Positions 45,248 through 53,612 of a stretch of DNA of 64,000 nt are shown here, piece by piece. Origin of the DNA: an uncultured Rhodopila sp. (GTDB taxonomy: Bacteria; Pseudomonadota; Alphaproteobacteria; Acetobacterales; Acetobacteraceae); the NCBI GenBank assembly GCA_903851415.1, contig CAINOE010000116.1, positions 24,711-88,710 of the forward strand. Direction: 5' to 3'. Numbering within the stretch: position 1 is the first letter of the stretch; each line of letters starts with the position of its first letter. The notes under the pieces are model-generated. The model did not search any database. It had not been told where the DNA came from and saw only the letters and a program-made list of their open reading frames with translations. Made by a program: the position numbers and the translations under genes.

Positions 45248-46711
45248 CTACTCCTTCTTGGCGGCCAGCTTCTGCTTCAAAGTTTCGTTTATCAGCGCCG
45301 GATTGCCCTTCCCGGCCATCGCCTTCATGGTCTGTCCGACGAAGAACCCGAAAAGCTTGTCCCTGCCCGATTGATACTCCGCCACCTTGTCCGGGTTGGC
45401 CGCCAGGATGCGGTCAACCGCCGCGTCGATTGCGCCCGTGTCGGTAACCTGCTGCAGCCCTTTTTCCTTCACGATGGTGCTGGCATCCCAGCCGGTTTCG
45501 ACCATCGCCTCGAACACGTCCTTGGCGATCCGGCCGTTGATCGTGTTGTCGGCCATCAGATCCAGCAGACCGCCCAGCGCCTCCGCCGTCACCGGCGCGT
45601 CCTCGATGCTGCGGCCGAGGCGGCTCAGCGCCGCGAAGAAGTCGCCGGTCACCCAGTTGGCGGCGATCTTCGGGTCGCGGCCCCTGGCCACGGTTTCGTA
45701 GTAGTCGGCGGTGGCTTTGTCGGCGACCAGAACCGCGGCGTCATACGGCGACAGCCCATACGACTGCATGAAGCGCGCCCGCTTGGCGTCCGGCAGTTCC
45801 GGCAGAGATGCCTTCAGCGCCGCGACCCAGTCCTCCTCCAAAACCAGCGGCAGCAGGTCCGGATCGGGGAAGTAACGGTAATCGTGCGCGTCCTCCTTCG
45901 ACCGCATCGACCGCGTCACGCCGCGGTTGCTGTCGAACAGCCGCGTCTCCTGGATCACCGTGCCGCCCGACTCCCACACCTCGACCTGGCGCGCCGCTTC
46001 CGCCTCGATCGCCTGCATGACAAAGCGGATGGAGTTGACGTTCTTGATCTCGCAGCGAGTGCGGTACGGCTCCCCCTGGTGGCGGACGGACACGTTGACG
46101 TCGGCGCGCATGGAGCCTTCCTCCATGTTGCCGTCGCAGGTGCCGAGGTAGCGCAGGATCGAGCGCAGCTTGCGCAGATAGGCGCCGGCTTCCTCCGGCG
46201 AGCGGATGTCGGGTTCGGAGACGATCTCCATCAGCGCGACGCCGGCGCGGTTCAGGTCGATCAGCGACTTGGTCGCATGCTGGTCGTGGATCGACTTGCC
46301 GGCGTCCTGCTCGAGGTGCAGGCGGGTGATGCCGATGACCTTGGTGGAGCCGTCGGCGAGTTCGACCTCGACCTCACCCGTCCCGACGATCGGATGTTCA
46401 TACTGGCTGATCTGATAGCCCGGCGGCAGATCGGCGTAGAAATAGTTCTTCCGGTCGAAGCGGCTAACCAGGTTGATACGCGCGTTCAGCCCGAGGCCGG
46501 TGCGCACCGCTTGCGCCACACACTCGCCGTTGATCACGGGCAGCATGCCGGGGAAGGCGGCATCGACGAAGCTGACCTGGCTGTTCGGCTCCGCGCCGAA
46601 AGCGGTGGCGGCGCCGCTGAACAACTTGGCGTTGCTGATCGCCTGGGCGTGGACTTCAAGGCCGATCACCACTTCCCAGGTGCCGGTTGAGCCTTCGAGC
46701 GTGTAGGTCAT
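45248..46711 (-). CDS. gatB: Aspartyl/glutamyl-tRNA(Asn/Gln) amidotransferase subunit B
   Basis: 487 residues. The cradle domain begins [12 protein letters not shown] with [22 protein letters not shown] and the catalytic-pocket segments [10 protein letters not shown]; the C-terminal helical and YqeY-like tail ([27 protein letters not shown]) binds tRNA. gatA and gatC are not adjacent. Since glnS is present, GatCAB here most likely serves Asn-tRNA(Asn) formation, an inference. Confidence 0.96.
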   Translation of the reverse strand: MTYTLEGSTGTWEVVIGLEVHAQAISNAKLFSGAATAFGAEPNSQVSFVDAAFPGMLPVINGECVAQAVRTGLGLNARINLVSRFDRKNYFYADLPPGYQISQYEHPIVGTGEVEVELADGSTKVIGITRLHLEQDAGKSIHDQHATKSLIDLNRAGVALMEIVSEPDIRSPEEAGAYLRKLRSILRYLGTCDGNMEEGSMRADVNVSVRHQGEPYRTRCEIKNVNSIRFVMQAIEAEAARQVEVWESGGTVIQETRLFDSNRGVTRSMRSKEDAHDYRYFPDPDLLPLVLEEDWVAALKASLPELPDAKRARFMQSYGLSPYDAAVLVADKATADYYETVARGRDPKIAANWVTGDFFAALSRLGRSIEDAPVTAEALGGLLDLMADNTINGRIAKDVFEAMVETGWDASTIVKEKGLQQVTDTGAIDAAVDRILAANPDKVAEYQSGRDKLFGFFVGQTMKAMAGKGNPALINETLKQKLAAKKE

Positions 46712-47060
46712 CGCGGGGGCCTTTCGAGCGAAACGGTAGCGGCCAAGGGTTTAATCGCAGCCGCGAGCCCTCGCAACGCCGCTGTCCCCGCGGCGACTGA
46801 TCTCATGCTCCCGCCACGGGGCGAATGTGGCCTCGTGGTGAGCATGAAAGGGGGCCGGGCTGTCACACGAAACGAGGGCTGAACGTCAATGTCGGGAATT
46901 CGGCGCGAATCGACAACATATCTTGACACGCGACAGGAAGGCGACCGATCATTCGCCCTGGTGCCGTCGGTCGGGTTCGCACCTTGAGGTAGGTGCGCTG
47001 TTGAGCTCCTTTCGGGTTGGTAGTAGTCGCCTCCCTTGTAATGAGAGGCCAGGAGGATCT
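46712..47060. promoter_or_regulatory. Divergent intergenic region between gatB and the aminomutase operon
   Basis: 349 bases. Contains a long imperfect hairpin (46803-46847) and a candidate promoter for the operon: TTGACA at 46923-46928 with GATCAT 18 bases downstream at 46947-46952. No gene seen. Confidence 0.45.
46803..46847. promoter_or_regulatory. Two-step hairpin upstream of gatB
   Basis: TCATGCTC (46803-46810) pairs with GAGCATGA (46840-46847); within it CCACG (46814-46818) pairs with CGTGG (46834-46838). About 90 bases before the gatB start codon on the minus strand; may be a leader structure or the site of a regulator. Confidence 0.4.
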
Positions 47061-48182
47061 ATGGCGGATTTCGCGGCACCTCTCGATGCGCGGTGCGTTG
47101 CTGCATGGAAAACGGAAACCTGGCGCCAGCAGTACTCAAAGCGGATAAAGACCCTTGCCGAGCTACGGAACTGGATCAACGTGACCCCGAACGAGGCGGA
47201 AGCGATCCAACGCAGCGAGGGAAAATACCGCTGGAGCATCACCCACCATTACGCATCGCTGATGGACGCCGACGACGAAAACTGCCCGGTACGGCTTCAG
47301 GCGGTTCCCAATCTGCGTGAGCTGGAGGCTGCTCCGGACGCCGAAACGGATCCGAACGGCGACATCGCGAACCGGAAAACCAATCGTGTCGTTCATAAAT
47401 ATCCCGACCGCGTGGTGCTGCTGGTCACCGAGGTCTGCCCGGTCTACTGTCGCCACTGCACGCGCAAATACCACACCACCGACATCGGCGGGACCTACTT
47501 CGGTGAGACCGAAGCCGGCTCCTACGAACAGGATTTCGCCTACATCGCGGCGCATCCGGAGATCCGCGATGTGCTGCTGACGGGCGGCGACCCGCTGGTC
47601 TATCCGGACGACAAACTATACGAGATTCTGCGCCGGTTGCGTGCCATCAGGCATGTCGAAATCATCCGCATCGGCACCCGCTTTCCGGTTCTCCTGCCGG
47701 CGCGGATCACGACGGAGTTCTGCCGGATGCTGGAGGAATTCCATCCGGTCTGGCTCAGCACGCATTTCAATCATCCAAAGGAAATCACGGAAGAATCGGC
47801 GGCGGCGTGTGATCGGCTGCTGCGGCACGGGGTGCCGGTGCAGAACCAATCCGTCCTGCTGAAAGGCATCAACGATAATGTCCATACCATGCGGTCGCTG
47901 CTGCACGGCCTGCTGAAAATCCGCGTGCGGCCCTATTATCTGTATCACTGCGATAACGTCGTCGGCGTATCGCATTTCAAGACCAGCCTACAGACCGGCC
48001 AGGATATCATGGACGCTCTGACCGGGTTCACCACCGGCTTTTCCGTGCCCCAGTACATCGTCGATACCGACCTTGGCAAGATCTCCGCCAGCCGCCAGGT
48101 GCTTCATCGCGCCGGCGACGGCACCGTCCGGGTGGAAAATTACAATGGACAGCAACGCAATTTGGGTTCGGCCGTGTGGTGA
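47061..48182 (+). CDS. Lysine 2,3-aminomutase-like radical SAM enzyme
   Basis: 373 residues; first gene of a four-gene operon. The radical-SAM cluster is Cys126, Cys130 and Cys133 (CPVYCRHCTRKY). Residues known to hold lysine in the clostridial aminomutase have equivalents: Arg135 after CT, Asp298 in HCDNVVG, Asp335 in IVDTD; the PLP lysine is Lys340. The glycine-rich loop before the PLP lysine (usually DAPGGGGK) is shortened to DTDLGK. By family knowledge it would turn L-lysine into L-beta-lysine; EpmB-like EF-P modification is less likely since no EpmA gene is present. AGGAGG precedes the ATG by four bases. Confidence 0.88.
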   Translation: MADFAAPLDARCVAAWKTETWRQQYSKRIKTLAELRNWINVTPNEAEAIQRSEGKYRWSITHHYASLMDADDENCPVRLQAVPNLRELEAAPDAETDPNGDIANRKTNRVVHKYPDRVVLLVTEVCPVYCRHCTRKYHTTDIGGTYFGETEAGSYEQDFAYIAAHPEIRDVLLTGGDPLVYPDDKLYEILRRLRAIRHVEIIRIGTRFPVLLPARITTEFCRMLEEFHPVWLSTHFNHPKEITEESAAACDRLLRHGVPVQNQSVLLKGINDNVHTMRSLLHGLLKIRVRPYYLYHCDNVVGVSHFKTSLQTGQDIMDALTGFTTGFSVPQYIVDTDLGKISASRQVLHRAGDGTVRVENYNGQQRNLGSAVW

Positions 48183-48221
48183 ACGCCGACATGATTCCTT
48201 TCCCATCCTGAAAGGTGCATC

Positions 48222-49226
48222 GTGCGCATCGCCGTTCTCGATAACCTCAAAAAAAATGCTCCGCCTGCAGAGCCGCTCGTGCCCGATACCTGGGCGGAGC
48301 TGAGCAAAACCGAGGAAGTGCAGCCAATCGTGGACGTCCTTCAAAGTGCCGGTCATACGGCTGAGTTCCTCGAGGGCGGACCGACACTGGTGGATCTCCT
48401 GCCTCGGTTCCAGCCCGATCTTTGTTTCAACATGTGCGAAGGGCATTTTGGCGAAAGCCGCGAAAGTCAGGTGCCGGCGATATTGGAGATGCTTCGCCTG
48501 CCGTACACCGGCGCCGGCGTACTGGCGCTGGCGCTGACCCTGGATAAGGTCATGACCAAGCGGTGGCTGTCGTTTCATGGAATTCCCACCCCGCCCTTCC
48601 AGGTCTTCACGCGGGCGGATGAGACACTCGATCCGGCGCTGCACTTTCCGCTATTCGTCAAGCCGGCACGCGAGGGGTCGGGCAAGGGCGTGACCGCGGA
48701 CAGCATCACGGAGAACGAACGTCAGCTCCGAGAAACGGTCGCGCGGATAACCGCGCTGTACCGCCAACCCGCGCTGGTCGAGCGCTTCATTCGCGGCCGC
48801 GAGGTCACCGTCGGGCTTCTGGGGAACCCTCAGCAGCGTCTGACTGTGCTTCCCCCGCTCGAGATCGTCTTCCGCGACCCGGGCCGCGGCGTGTATTCCC
48901 ATTCAATCAAGTCGGCGCCCCCCGACGGCTGGGTCGCCGGAAAGCACTATATGTGTCCGGCACCGCTGGAAACCGGCCTGCAACAGCATATCGAACGCCT
49001 GGCCCGCGAGGCATTCGTTCTGACCGGCTGCCGGGACTACGCCCGCATCGACTTTCGTCTCGACAGCGAAGATAACGACCAGCCCTATCTTCTTGAGGTT
49101 AACGCTTTGCCCGGTATCTTTCGTGACTGGAGCGACATGTCGCTACAGGCCAAAGCTGCCGGAATGAGCTACGAAGAGCTGATCCTGGGCATCGTCGGGT
49201 TCGCGGAGAGCCGATGGAAACGGTGA
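48222..49226 (+). CDS. D-Ala-D-Ala-ligase-like ATP-grasp enzyme
   Basis: 334 residues. N-terminal domain like Ddl (MCEGHFGESRESQVPAILEMLRLPYTG); ATP-grasp domain with LFVKPAREGSGKGV (145-157) and the magnesium-binding LLEVNALPGIF (290-300). The loop that reads EGSSVG in D-Ala-D-Ala ligases is EGSGKG here, so the amino-acid pocket should differ. Such enzymes join a carboxylate to an amine via acyl-phosphate. GTG start at 48222, 39 bases after the aminomutase stop. Proposed role: ligation of lysine or beta-lysine to a second substrate. Confidence 0.85.
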   Translation: MRIAVLDNLKKNAPPAEPLVPDTWAELSKTEEVQPIVDVLQSAGHTAEFLEGGPTLVDLLPRFQPDLCFNMCEGHFGESRESQVPAILEMLRLPYTGAGVLALALTLDKVMTKRWLSFHGIPTPPFQVFTRADETLDPALHFPLFVKPAREGSGKGVTADSITENERQLRETVARITALYRQPALVERFIRGREVTVGLLGNPQQRLTVLPPLEIVFRDPGRGVYSHSIKSAPPDGWVAGKHYMCPAPLETGLQQHIERLAREAFVLTGCRDYARIDFRLDSEDNDQPYLLEVNALPGIFRDWSDMSLQAKAAGMSYEELILGIVGFAESRWKR

Positions 49227-49254
49227 CGGCCCGCCGCGAGTTAAGGATTTACCA

Positions 49255-49734
49255 ATGACGCACGCAGACTCGATCGACTTGCCTAAGGCAGCGGTTGACG
49301 GACACGGTGGAGAAATGCGGCTGCATGCCACGAGCAAAATCGAAGGCAGTGAACTCATTCTAAAAATGTCCGGTCAGATCCTCGATCGCCCCACCCGCTA
49401 TTCAGTGCAGATCGGTATTGATCGGCATATCGTCAGCCGCGGAGCCGATCCCGGCGTGCCCGGCAACGCGTACCGGTACATCAACCACTCCTGCGCGCCC
49501 AATGCCCGGGTTAAGCACCTTTGCCTGATCGCCGTTCGAACCATATGCCCCGGCGAACAAATCACCTTCGACTACGATGCCAATGAGTGGGACATGGCCA
49601 GCCCATTCCGTTGCGCCTGCGGCACGCCGGCCTGCCGCGGCCTGATCCGCGGCTACCGGCATCTCGGTCCGGCGGAACGCAAACAGATCGAACCATGGCT
49701 CAGCTCGCACTTGTCAAGCCTGCGGGAGCTTTGA
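49255..49734 (+). CDS. Small SET-domain protein
   Basis: 159 residues. The SET core is plain: YRYINHSCAPNARVKH (NHSC at 77-80) and GEQITFDYDANEWD, followed by a post-SET zinc cluster CACGTPACRG (Cys120, Cys122, Cys127). The N-terminal SAM-binding GxG strand of classical SET domains is not apparent; the domain begins at HATSKIEGSEL. SET enzymes methylate lysine amino groups with SAM; in this operon the substrate could be free or ligated lysine instead of a protein. AAGGA precedes the ATG, 28 bases after the ligase gene. Confidence 0.83.
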   Translation: MTHADSIDLPKAAVDGHGGEMRLHATSKIEGSELILKMSGQILDRPTRYSVQIGIDRHIVSRGADPGVPGNAYRYINHSCAPNARVKHLCLIAVRTICPGEQITFDYDANEWDMASPFRCACGTPACRGLIRGYRHLGPAERKQIEPWLSSHLSSLREL

Positions 49735-49783
49735 CCATCGCGCGGACACCGCAGGTTTCTGCTGATATTGACGGTAAGACACG

Positions 49784-50395
49784 ATGATGCCGTTGGACCA
49801 TTGGCTGGCGTTCGTCGCCGCATCAGCGATCTTGCTCGCGATCCCGGGACCAACGGTGCTGCTGGTGATTTCCTATGCGCTGGGTCACGGGCGAAAGGCC
49901 GCCGCCGCCGTCGTCACGAGTGTCGCACTTGGCGATCTCACTGCGATGACGGCATCCATGCTCGGCCTGGGCGCCATCCTGGCCACCTCCGCGGCAATCC
50001 TTACCGTGCTGCGCTGGTTCGGCGGCGCCTATTTGATCTATCTCGGCGTCGCGCTGTGGCGCGCACCGGTCCACGCCGCCGATGCCGGTGACCCGCCGAA
50101 GGCCAACCCGGCGCACATGCTTGGCCACGCCTACGCGGTCACAGCGCTCAACCCAAAGAGCATCGTTTTCTTCGTCGCGTTCGTCCCGCAATTCCTCGAC
50201 GCCACGCGGCCATTTTTCCCTCAGGTCGCGACTTTGGAGGCGAGCTTCGTGGCCCTGGCGGCGTTGAACGCGGCAATCTACGCGCTGCTGGCCGCCGCCG
50301 CTCGGCAGAGGCTGCGCCGGGCGCGTGTCCGGCGCGCGGTCAATCGCACCGGAGGCTCGCTTCTCATCGGCGCGGGCGTTCTTGCGGCCAGCTAA
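49784..50395 (+). CDS. LysE/RhtB-family exporter
   Basis: 203 residues with five to six spans. The family signature is AIPGPTVLLVISYALGHGRKAA, then FGGAYLIYLGVALWRAP and TALNPKSIVFFVAFVPQFL. Exports amino acids or derivatives from the cytoplasm. Last gene of the aminomutase operon, 49 bases after the SET gene; context points to the operon's product as its cargo. Confidence 0.9.
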   Translation: MMPLDHWLAFVAASAILLAIPGPTVLLVISYALGHGRKAAAAVVTSVALGDLTAMTASMLGLGAILATSAAILTVLRWFGGAYLIYLGVALWRAPVHAADAGDPPKANPAHMLGHAYAVTALNPKSIVFFVAFVPQFLDATRPFFPQVATLEASFVALAALNAAIYALLAAAARQRLRRARVRRAVNRTGGSLLIGAGVLAAS

Positions 50396-50465
50396 TCGGC
50401 TTGTCATCCGGGCGTCATTCAAGTGTCATCGACCGATCATCGCTGCTCCCTATCAGCACTGGATC

Positions 50466-51395
50466 ATGGTGGCCCTGACTCGCCTCGTTGCCCGTCCGCT
50501 GATCGTGCCCGCGATCCGCAAGCGCCGCCCCGCGCTCGCGGCGCTGACGCCGTATTTGCTGCTGGCGCCCTCCGCCCTGTTCCTGCTGACCTTCACTTAC
50601 TGGCCGGTCATCCAGGTGATCCGCAGTTCCCTGACTGTCCGCGGGTTCCGCGGCGCGGCGCATTGGGGCCTTGAGAACTACAGCCGGCTGTTCGGCGACG
50701 CGCACTTCACCACCGCGGTCGTCAATACTCTGATCTATGCGGCGGGCACGATCATTCCCGGGCTGGTGCTGGCTTTGCTGTTCGCGCTTGCCCTGACCGA
50801 GACCACCCGGCTGACGGCCACCTTGCGCACCGTGGTCGCGCTGCCGATGCTGATCCCGCTGGTCGCGGCGGCGTCGCTGTTCGCCTTCATCTTCCTGCCC
50901 AACGCCGGCCTGCTCGACCATTACCTCGCGGTCTTCGGCGTTGCCGAGACGAACTGGCTGGGCGATCCGTCGCTGGCCCTGGGTTCGATCATCGCCATCA
51001 CGGTGTGGAAGAACTGCGGCTACTACATGCTGTTCTTTCTCGCCGGCCTGACGGCCATCCCGCGCGACCTGCTGGATGCGGCGAAGATCGACGGCGCCGG
51101 ACCGGTGCAGCGCTTCTTCCGCATCACCCTGCCGCTGCTCGGGCCGACGCTGGCGTTCGTGCTGGTGATCGCGACCCTGAACGCGATGACCCAGATCGAC
51201 CACGTGATCGTCCTGACTCAGGGCGGCCCGTCGGACGCCACCTCGATGATCCTGTTCTACATCTACCAGCAGGCGCAGCAGAATTTCGACATCGGCCGCG
51301 CCTCGGCGGCGACCGTGGTCAGCGTCGGGGTGCTGTTCGCGCTGTCGGTCGTCTCGCTGCGCAGCCTGGAGCGGGGGATCCATTATGAGACGTGA
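50466..51395 (+). CDS. ABC transporter permease (UgpA/MalF type)
   Basis: 309 residues, six spans. The EAA loop that contacts the ATPase is DLLDAAKIDGAGPVQRFFRITLPLLGP. YLLLAPSALFLLTFTYWPVIQVIRSSL opens TM1. The ATG at 50466 has a poor ribosome binding site; the gene begins 70 bases after the exporter, so it may belong to a separate unit. Overlaps the next permease by 11 bases. Confidence 0.9.
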   Translation: MVALTRLVARPLIVPAIRKRRPALAALTPYLLLAPSALFLLTFTYWPVIQVIRSSLTVRGFRGAAHWGLENYSRLFGDAHFTTAVVNTLIYAAGTIIPGLVLALLFALALTETTRLTATLRTVVALPMLIPLVAAASLFAFIFLPNAGLLDHYLAVFGVAETNWLGDPSLALGSIIAITVWKNCGYYMLFFLAGLTAIPRDLLDAAKIDGAGPVQRFFRITLPLLGPTLAFVLVIATLNAMTQIDHVIVLTQGGPSDATSMILFYIYQQAQQNFDIGRASAATVVSVGVLFALSVVSLRSLERGIHYET

Positions 51396-52209
51396 CACGC
51401 CCCTGTTCGCCCTGGCGGTGGCGAGCGCCGCCGCGCTGCTGTGGTTCATCCCCTTCGCCTGGATGGCTGTCGCCGGCATCCGCAGGGCAGGCGCCGGGGC
51501 CGACGATCTGGCGTCGCTGTGGCCGTCGGGACCGTTCGGCTGGGGTAATTTCGCGGATGCCTGGTCGTCGGGGCATTTTCCGCTGTGGTATCTCAACACC
51601 GTGCTGGTCTGCGGCGGCATCCTGATCGTCCAGTGCGTCACCGTCAGCCTCGCGGGCTATGCCTTCGCCCGCATGCGCTTCCCCGGTCAGAACACGCTGT
51701 TCGCGCTGTTCCTGCTGCAACTGATGCTGGTGCCGCCGATCCTGGTCGTGCCCAACCTGTGTACGCTGGTGGCGCTCCATCTGTATGACACGCTGCCGGG
51801 GATCATGGCGCCGTATTGCGCCTCGGCGTTCGGCGTCTTCCTGCTGCGGCAGACCTTCCGCACCATCCCGCGCGATTACGAGGAAGCCGCGGTGATCGAC
51901 GGCGCGACCCGTCTGCAGATCATCATCCATGTGCTGCTGCCGTTGTCCCGCCCGGGACTGGCCGCGTTCGCCATCGTCTCCATCACCACCCACTGGAACG
52001 AGTTCCTCTGGCCGCTGATGGCGACGTCGTCGCCGTCCAACCAGGTTCTCACCGTTGGCCTGGCGACCTTTACCGCCGGGGCCGAGGCGGGATCGGAGTG
52101 GGGTGTCATCGCCGCCGGCACCTTCCTGGTCGCGGCGCCATTGTTGGCAGCGTTCGTGCTGTTCCAGCGCCGTTTCGTCTCTTCCTTCACCCTTTCCGGC
52201 ATCAAGTAA
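51385..52209 (+). CDS. ABC transporter permease (UgpE/MalG type)
   Basis: 274 residues, six spans; EAA loop YEEAAVIDGATRLQIIIHVLLPLSRPG. NTVLVCGGILIVQCVTVSLAGYAFARMRFPGQN is typical of the second permease of carbohydrate or glycerol-phosphate importers. Pairs with the preceding permease to form the membrane channel. Confidence 0.9.
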   Translation: MRRDTPLFALAVASAAALLWFIPFAWMAVAGIRRAGAGADDLASLWPSGPFGWGNFADAWSSGHFPLWYLNTVLVCGGILIVQCVTVSLAGYAFARMRFPGQNTLFALFLLQLMLVPPILVVPNLCTLVALHLYDTLPGIMAPYCASAFGVFLLRQTFRTIPRDYEEAAVIDGATRLQIIIHVLLPLSRPGLAAFAIVSITTHWNEFLWPLMATSSPSNQVLTVGLATFTAGAEAGSEWGVIAAGTFLVAAPLLAAFVLFQRRFVSSFTLSGIK

Positions 52210-52226
52210 CGGGGAAAACCATACAC

Positions 52227-53534
52227 ATGCGCCTTCATCTTGCCGCCGCCCTGGCGGCCTGTCTGACCGCGGGTTCGGCACGCGCCGCCACCGAGATCGA
52301 TCTGTTCTTCCCCGTTCCGGTCCAGGGCAAGCTGGCGACCGAGATGCAGCGGCTTGTGGAAGTCTTCAACAAGGACCACGCCGCCATCCACGTGACACCC
52401 GTCTATTCCGGCAGCTACGACGACACCAACCTCAAGACGCACGCCGCGATCCAGGCCGGCAAGCCGCCCGCCGCGGTGATCATGAGCGCCAATTTCGTCC
52501 GCGAATACGTCATCAACGACGAAATCGTCCAGCTCGATCGCCTGATCGAGAAAGACGGCCTGACCGAGGCCGCCTTCATGGACCAGTTCTGGCCCGCGCT
52601 GCGGCTGAACGCGACCGAAGACGGCCATGCCTACGGGGTGCCGTTCCACAATTCGACGCCGCTGCTCTACTATAGCGTGGACGCGTTCAAGGACGCCGGG
52701 CTGGATCCGGAGCATCCGCCGGTCACCTGGCGGGACTGGTTCGACGCGGCCAAGAAGCTGGCGAAGCGCGATGGCGCCGCGACGACGCGCTGGGGCCTGA
52801 TGATGCCGGGGACGTATGATTACTGCGGCTGGATCACCTCGGGCCTGGCGATGTCGAACGGCGGCCAGTTCTACAACCCGGACTACGGCGGGGAGGTGTA
52901 TTACACTCAACCCAGCACCATCGGCGCGGTGCGCTTCCTCGATTCGCTGGTGCACAGGGCCAAAGCGATGCCGGAGGGCGTGACCGACGCCAACGCGGTC
53001 ACCACGGCGTTCTTTCAGGGCCGCACCGGCATGATGATCCTGTCTACCGGGTCGCTGTCCTTCGTGCGCGACAACATGAAGACGCCGTATCGCGTCGCCT
53101 TCCTGCCGCGCAACCTCGACAACGCCGTGCCCATCGGCGGCGCCAGCCTGATCCTGCCGAAGGGCAACTCGCCGGAACGCGAGGCCGCCGCCTGGACTTT
53201 GGTCAAGTGGCTCACCAGCCCGGAGATCTCGGGCGGCTGGAGCCGATTCACCGGGTATTTCGCGCCGCGCATCGCCGCCTATGACCTGCCGGAGATGAAG
53301 GCGTTCATCGCCGCGCACCCGGATGCGAAGGTGGCGCTCGATCAGCTTGCCTACGCGCGCGGCTGGTTCTCCACCTACAACGTCGTCGGCGTGCGCAAGG
53401 CGCTGGAGGACGGGGTGCAGGCGGTGCTGTCCGGCAAGACGACCCCGGAGGCAGCGATGGCGAAGGCGCAGCAGGAGGCCGATGCGCTGATGCGCCCGTA
53501 CGTGGAGCAGACAGCGCTGAAGCTGCCGGAGTGA
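52227..53534 (+). CDS. Extracellular solute-binding protein (UgpB-like)
   Basis: 435 residues, with signal peptide 1-20 (MRLHLAAALAACLTAGSARA). The mature part EIDLFFPVPVQGKLATEMQRLVEVFNKDH, GKPPAAVIMSANFVREY and GVPFHNSTPLLYYS resembles sn-glycerol-3-phosphate binding proteins. Delivers substrate to the two preceding permeases. The ATPase subunit is missing from the operon. Confidence 0.9.
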   Translation: MRLHLAAALAACLTAGSARAATEIDLFFPVPVQGKLATEMQRLVEVFNKDHAAIHVTPVYSGSYDDTNLKTHAAIQAGKPPAAVIMSANFVREYVINDEIVQLDRLIEKDGLTEAAFMDQFWPALRLNATEDGHAYGVPFHNSTPLLYYSVDAFKDAGLDPEHPPVTWRDWFDAAKKLAKRDGAATTRWGLMMPGTYDYCGWITSGLAMSNGGQFYNPDYGGEVYYTQPSTIGAVRFLDSLVHRAKAMPEGVTDANAVTTAFFQGRTGMMILSTGSLSFVRDNMKTPYRVAFLPRNLDNAVPIGGASLILPKGNSPEREAAAWTLVKWLTSPEISGGWSRFTGYFAPRIAAYDLPEMKAFIAAHPDAKVALDQLAYARGWFSTYNVVGVRKALEDGVQAVLSGKTTPEAAMAKAQQEADALMRPYVEQTALKLPE

Positions 53535-53548
53535 ACCGGATCCATCAT

Positions 53549-53581
53549 CCTCGTCATGGCCCGAGCCGGGCCATGACGAGG
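53549..53581. terminator. Bidirectional hairpin between the ABC operon and the cytochrome gene
   Basis: Perfect 15-base arms (53549-53563 and 53567-53581) around AGC, lying 14 bases after the solute-binding protein stop and 31 before the convergent cytochrome stop. Core GTCATGGCCCG. Likely terminator for both. Confidence 0.7.
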
Positions 53582-53612
53582 AGAAAACGACGCCTGGCGA
53601 CCGGTCCTGCCC

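Noticed and set aside
45371..46690. Open frame of 439 codons antisense to gatB
   Set aside because: Shadow frame; gatB on the other strand is unmistakable.
47061..48182. Aminomutase as EpmB (EF-P beta-lysylation)
   Set aside because: No epmA or efp gene is nearby, and the operon partners (ligase, SET, exporter) do not fit EF-P modification. Not fully excluded, since epmA could be elsewhere.
51876..53318. Long antisense frame across the ABC transporter genes
   Set aside because: No start context or motifs, and it crosses the end of one gene and the start of the next.
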